A DNA stretch of 64,000 nucleotides from Rhodophyticola sp. CCM32 (lineage in GTDB: Bacteria; Pseudomonadota; Alphaproteobacteria; Rhodobacterales; Rhodobacteraceae), in the NCBI RefSeq assembly GCF_004751985.1, contig NZ_CP038492.1:2976001-3040000 (forward strand), written 5' to 3'. Under the pieces are notes generated by a model. It made no database searches. It worked only from the letters and a program-made list of their open reading frames with translations, and was not told where the DNA came from. Of this stretch, positions 60,145 through 64,000 are shown piece after piece. Numbering within the stretch: the stretch's first letter is position 1; every line of letters begins with the position of its first letter. Both the position numbers and the translations under genes were made by a program.

Positions 60145-60933
60145 TCAAGCTGTGAGGGTGAGCCGTGCAAGTAATTTGTGGTGCAGCCTGGGGGCAGCGG
60201 CCAGAATGCCGGGCAATTGCGGCAGAGGGTTGTTGAAGTGAAGCGCCGCACCCGTTCGGGTGCTGACCGCAGCACCGGCTTCGGCGGCGATCAAAGCCCC
60301 GGCGGCGATGTCCCATTCCCAGCTGTCGCGAAGCGTGATCATCCCGTCAAACCGGCCCTGACCGACCAGCGCAAGACGATAGGCCAGTGATGAGCGGAAA
60401 TGCGGTTCAACCGGGGGCACCCCGCCGGGCCAGCGCGCGGGCGCAAGATTGACTTTGGTGGTCAGGATGGCGGCCTGATGTTCCTTTTCACGGGCAGAGG
60501 CTTCAAGCGGGGTTCCATTCAGGGTTGCACCCTGACCAAGGGCGGCGGCGAAAAGCTGCTCCTTGACCGGCAGGTAGACAACGGCGGCGGTGATCTGCCC
60601 CTGATCCGAGATCGCGAGGGAATGGGCGAAATTGCGCGATCCGTCGATAAAGGCGCGGGTGCCGTCAATCGGATCGACAATGAAGGTTCTGCGCCGGGAC
60701 AGGCGGGTGGCCGTGTCGGGCGTTTCCTCCGATAGCCAGCCATAATCCGGGCGCGCGGCACTCAGCGTGGTCCGCAACATCTCATCAACTTCCAGATCGG
60801 CAGCTGTGACCGGGCCCTCGCCATCCGGTTTGTCCCAGACCTTCGGGTCTGATTTCCAGTGTTTCGCGGCGATCCTGCCGGCGTCTTCGGCGGCGGTGAT
60901 CAGCAGGGTCAGGTCGCTTTCAGGCCCCGGCAA
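60145..60933 (-). CDS. 3'(2'),5'-bisphosphate nucleotidase / inositol-monophosphatase family (CysQ-like)
   Basis: 262 aa. 'DGEGPVTAADLEVDEML', 'YGWLSEETPD', the metal site 'IVDPIDGTRAFIDG' (DPxDGT) and 'WEWDIAAGALIAAEAG' are the signature of the Li+-sensitive phosphatase family. It may recycle PAP, the by-product of the sulfotransferases in this window, or act on inositol phosphates. The start TTG 60933 overlaps the pmbA end by 14 bp. Confidence 0.85.
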   Translation of the reverse strand: MPGPESDLTLLITAAEDAGRIAAKHWKSDPKVWDKPDGEGPVTAADLEVDEMLRTTLSAARPDYGWLSEETPDTATRLSRRRTFIVDPIDGTRAFIDGSRNFAHSLAISDQGQITAAVVYLPVKEQLFAAALGQGATLNGTPLEASAREKEHQAAILTTKVNLAPARWPGGVPPVEPHFRSSLAYRLALVGQGRFDGMITLRDSWEWDIAAGALIAAEAGAAVSTRTGAALHFNNPLPQLPGILAAAPRLHHKLLARLTLTA

Positions 60934-62265
60934 TCGTCAGCCCCTCGACCAATAGTGAGGGCACGACACGGGACAGATGCGCGCGGGCATCATTGGCGGG
61001 CACGATGCGGCGCAGCATCTCGCGCAGATTGCCCGCCACCGTGCATTCATTGACCGCATAGGTGATCTGCCCGTTTTCGACCCAGAAGCCCGAGGCACCG
61101 CGGGAATAATCCCCGGTGGTGGGGTTGATCGACGCGCCGATCATCGAGGTGATCAGAAGGCCGGTGCCCATCTGGGCCAGCAACGCCTCCTGGCTGAGAT
61201 CCCCCTGTGTCAGCGCGATATTGCTGACCGAGGGGAAGGCGGCGCCGAAGTGCCGCGCGCGGCATTGCCTGTGGACGGCATGTTCAGCTTGCGCGCCGTC
61301 GCAAGGTCCAGGGTCCAGCCGGTGAGCATGCCATCGGCAACAATGTCGCGTTTTGCGGTGGGCAATCCTTCTCCGTCGAAGGGGCGTGATCCGGTGATGC
61401 GGGGACGGTGCGGGTCTTCGGTGACGGACAGGCCTTTGGGCAGAACCTGATCGCCCAGCCCATCACGCAACCAGGAACTGCCACGGGCGATGGCGCTGCC
61501 ATTCGAGGCTTGCAGCAGATGCCCGATGAGGGAGGAGGAAATACGCTCGTCATAGAGCACCGGGAAGGCTCCGGTCGGGGGTTTGCGGGCCCCGGCGCGG
61601 GCGATGGTGCGCTCTGCCGCCAGCCGCCCGACCTCTTCAGCGCTGATCATATCCTCCGCATGGCTGCGGCCTTCGCCATAATAATCGCGCTCCATCCCCG
61701 TGCCTTCACCGGTGATGGCAACGCAGCCAAGCCCGTGATCGGTGCGGCCATAGCCACCGGCAAACCCGTTTGTGGCGGCCAGATGCATCCGGCGCTGGCC
61801 ATAGGTGGCGCTGGCGGACTGCACCTGAGAAATGCCTTTGACGGCCAGCGCTGCGGCTTCGGCGCTTAGCGCAGCCTCTTCCAGGGCGGCGGCAGAGGGT
61901 TCCGGCGCGGGGTCGATCAGATCCAGGCTGTTGATGTCCCAATTCCGGGCCAGTTGCGCGGGTTCGGCCAGGCCGATGGTCGGATCTTCGGGTGACAGGC
62001 GGGCCATGGCAACCGCGCGTTCGGCCATTTCGGCAAGTGTATCGGGGTTGATGTCAGAGGCTGATACGCAGGCCTGACGCGGGCCGGTCATGACGCGCAG
62101 GCCGATCTCGATCCCCTCGGCGCGTTCGGCCTGTTCCAGCGTGCCGTTCAGCACATCAATGGATACCGATGTACCCTCCACGGCAATGGCATCGGCGGCT
62201 TCGGCTCCGGCCTTGGTGGCTGCGTCCAGAAGGGCGCTGGTCAGATCGGAAAGGGATCGGGTCAT
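60920..62265 (-). pseudogene. pmbA: TldD/PmbA-family protein, frameshifted
   Basis: The first frame (62265 to about 61232) has the TldD/PmbA start 'LLDAATKAGAEAADAIAVEG' and 'RKPPTGAFPVLYDERISSSL'; the second (to 60920) has 'GLLITSMIGASINPTTGDYS' and 'EGLTIAGA'. They are in different frames because the C run at 61232-61235 has four C where five give 'APPSPSVSNIALTQGDLSQE'. No other defect exists. The intact protein would be about 448 aa; PmbA cooperates with TldD in peptide (microcin) processing and CcdA cleavage. A sequence error is quite possible. Confidence 0.8.
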
Positions 62266-62336
62266 GCGGGGTACATATCCTGCCGGGTGATGTGCTGCTG
62301 TAGGCCGCAGATGGCGGGGGTGCAAGATGGCACTCG

Positions 62337-62373
62337 TGAAAACCGCCCGGGGCCATGGCTGGCACCGGGCGGT
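62337..62373 (-). terminator. Terminator of the DUF2125 gene
   Basis: ACCGCCCGG (62342-62350) and CCGGGCGGT (62365-62373) form a 9-bp GC stem; read on the minus strand it is followed by TTTT. It follows the minus-strand DUF2125 gene by about 22 bp. Confidence 0.75.
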
Positions 62374-62394
62374 CCGAATGGATTTTTGATCCGT

Positions 62395-63900
62395 TTATTG
62401 CAGTGGTATGCCGTTGGCGGTGATCCCGCCGCCGGGCAGGAACTCGATGGTGGTTTCCAGCGTGTCCGGGCTAGGACCGGGCCGGGCAAACATGCCCGAG
62501 ACACCGCGCGCCATGGCAGCCTGTTCCTCCGGCAGAAGCCCGGCGGTTGTCAGCCGTTCGAGAAGCGCGCTCAGCCCTGCGGCACGCAGATCAATGGTGC
62601 CGACGGGCATCGGAATGACCTGACCCGCTGCGAAATCCAGATCACCCTCCCCTTCCAGAGAGGCACCGGCGAGGGACAGTTGCAATTCATTCAGCGTGAC
62701 CTCGCGCAACTCTCCCGGAGGGCCCTGCAAGGCGGCAGGATCACCTGCCATCAGATTGACGAACATCTGCACCTTGCCGGTGATATCCACGATCAGCGAT
62801 GCCGGATCGCGCGGGATCGCCGCACCGGGGTCAATCATGGCCCATAGCGCGTCATTCACCTCAAGCTCCTGATAATCGAGGCGAAGCGCCATATCAGAGG
62901 GGTCAGGCTGTGGCATCAGCGGCAGGGTCAGAAGGAAGCCGGTTGAGGCAGCGCTGACCTCGATCGGCAGCGGAAATTCCGATGTCTGCACGGTTGCATC
63001 GACATTTTGCGCCGACAGATCATAGGTCAGCCCGCCCTCTGCAAAGGCCACGGCCATGTTGCCGCCTTCATTGGCGAAGGTCATATGGAAGCTGGTTTCG
63101 GGTTCCTCAAACGTGACCTCATAGCTCAACCGTTCATAATCTGCCTGGCCTTCAAGGTTGAAATCCTCGGGCAGGGCAGCGCCGGACGAGATTTGCGACA
63201 TTGCCGCCATCGAGGACAGCGTGCCGGACCCCGATGAGGTTGTGGCCCCCATATTGAAGCTCATTTTGAAGCTGCCCGGTGTTCCCCCGGAGGAAGAGGC
63301 ATCTACGGTGCCGGTCGCACTTGAAAAGCCCCCGGTTGAGGTGAAGCTGGTTGTTTCGGGCGTGTCGCCGGTGATGTTATACTGCACCAGCAGATCATTG
63401 ACTGTGGCGGAGATATCCAAATCTCCACCGGTGTCACCCGCAATACTGATCTGATCAGTTGTAACCGACAGGGCATCGGCGCTGTAATCATACTGGCGCG
63501 CGCCCGGGTCGCCCGAGACGGTGATGGTCAGGCCCTCATGGCGCATATCCATCACCACGCTGACCGGCGGGGCGTTTTGAACCTGCGTATTTGAGGTGAT
63601 CCGGTAGACTTCGGACAGGCCCACACTCAACGTGCCATCGTCATTTTCGGTCAGGGTGACCTGATCGATCTGACCGGTGGAGGTCGTTTCCCCCTGCACA
63701 CTTGTGGAGGTCAGGCCGGTGATCACCAGCCCGGTGGCGGTTTCCGTGACCGAATCGGCGGTCAGGGTCTGGCCGGAAAAGGCGGTTTGTGCCTGCCATT
63801 CGGCCCAAAGCTCCTGGGCATCGACATCGGCAAATGCCGGGGATGCGGCAATAACTGCCACTGTGGAAATACTGATAGAAAGGGATTTGATTTTTGACAT
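62395..63900 (-). CDS. DUF2125-family exported protein
   Basis: 501 aa. Signal peptide 'LSISISTVAVIAASPAFA' followed by a long beta-rich, Ser/Thr/Gly-rich mature part with repeated strand patterns such as 'GLVITGLTSTSV' and 'LEVNDALWAMIDPGAAIPRD', then 'FLPGGGITANGIPLQ' at the end. The pattern fits DUF2125, a family of periplasmic or outer-membrane-associated proteins of unknown role (AsmA-like organisation). It stands alone with its own terminator. Confidence 0.75.
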   Translation of the reverse strand: MSKIKSLSISISTVAVIAASPAFADVDAQELWAEWQAQTAFSGQTLTADSVTETATGLVITGLTSTSVQGETTSTGQIDQVTLTENDDGTLSVGLSEVYRITSNTQVQNAPPVSVVMDMRHEGLTITVSGDPGARQYDYSADALSVTTDQISIAGDTGGDLDISATVNDLLVQYNITGDTPETTSFTSTGGFSSATGTVDASSSGGTPGSFKMSFNMGATTSSGSGTLSSMAAMSQISSGAALPEDFNLEGQADYERLSYEVTFEEPETSFHMTFANEGGNMAVAFAEGGLTYDLSAQNVDATVQTSEFPLPIEVSAASTGFLLTLPLMPQPDPSDMALRLDYQELEVNDALWAMIDPGAAIPRDPASLIVDITGKVQMFVNLMAGDPAALQGPPGELREVTLNELQLSLAGASLEGEGDLDFAAGQVIPMPVGTIDLRAAGLSALLERLTTAGLLPEEQAAMARGVSGMFARPGPSPDTLETTIEFLPGGGITANGIPLQ

Positions 63901-64000
63901 AATAACCTACCAAAGGTGAATTGAATGGCGGGATGTTCGGTCCAAGGCCCGTAGGCGTCAAGAGCAGATTGGCCCGGAAGCTGACAGAACTTTCTAAAAA

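Overview
The window reads as chromosomal DNA of a marine Rhodobacteraceae bacterium (roseobacter-type Alphaproteobacterium). Supporting signs are a CcrM-type GANTC methylase with GANTC sites in its own promoter, a CtrA-like TTAA-N7-TTAA box, the MutY/DciA/DsbA neighbourhood, DUF2125 and DUF4170 proteins, and high-GC codon use in the core genes. No 16S rRNA is present, so the taxon is an inference.

Layout. (1) 1-11150 is an accessory, mobile-element-rich region. It holds remnants of IS3, IS630 and IS5 elements, one near-intact IS5-type element, fragments of ardC, dnaE2 and a VOC-family gene, two kinds of ~100-bp MITE with TA target duplications, and an island of lower-GC stress/regulatory genes (two ArsR/SRPBCC modules, a GST, a serine beta-lactamase-like hydrolase, a MarR regulator). 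(2) 11398-17177 is a phosphorelay cassette: two hybrid-free sensor kinases, two response regulators and an Hpt protein, preceded by a CtrA-like box. (3) 17256-45510 is a large exopolysaccharide locus: GalU, Ugd, an ExoY-type initiating transferase, Wzx flippase, Wzy-like polymerase, Wza and Wzc-like export proteins, several GT4 enzymes, two sulfotransferases, two beta-helix proteins, and a 1551-aa protein that joins glycosyltransferase-like domains to a PL5-type alginate lyase domain. The set predicts a uronate-containing, sulfated, Wzx/Wzy-type polymer. (4) 45947-51932 holds small secreted and outer-membrane proteins, a serine-recombinase remnant beside tRNA-Thr(CGT), a JmjC/cupin oxygenase divergent from a Tat-signal peptide with a repeated DADNG core, and a membrane-tethered winged-helix regulator. 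(5) 52020-63900 is core genome: RNase HII, CcrM, AlkB (frameshifted), MutY, DciA-like, DsbA-like, LpxK, KdtA, DUF4170, a CysQ/IMPase-type phosphatase, PmbA/TldD (frameshifted) and a DUF2125 protein.

The most unusual items are the GT/alginate-lyase/GT2 fusion, the JmjC oxygenase with its putative Tat-exported peptide substrate, the Wzc-like protein lacking a canonical Walker A, and the MITEs whose pre-insertion sequences can be rebuilt exactly from the transposases they interrupt. Three single-base losses in C or G runs (alkB, pmbA, dnaE2 fragment) mean that some apparent pseudogenes could be sequence errors.
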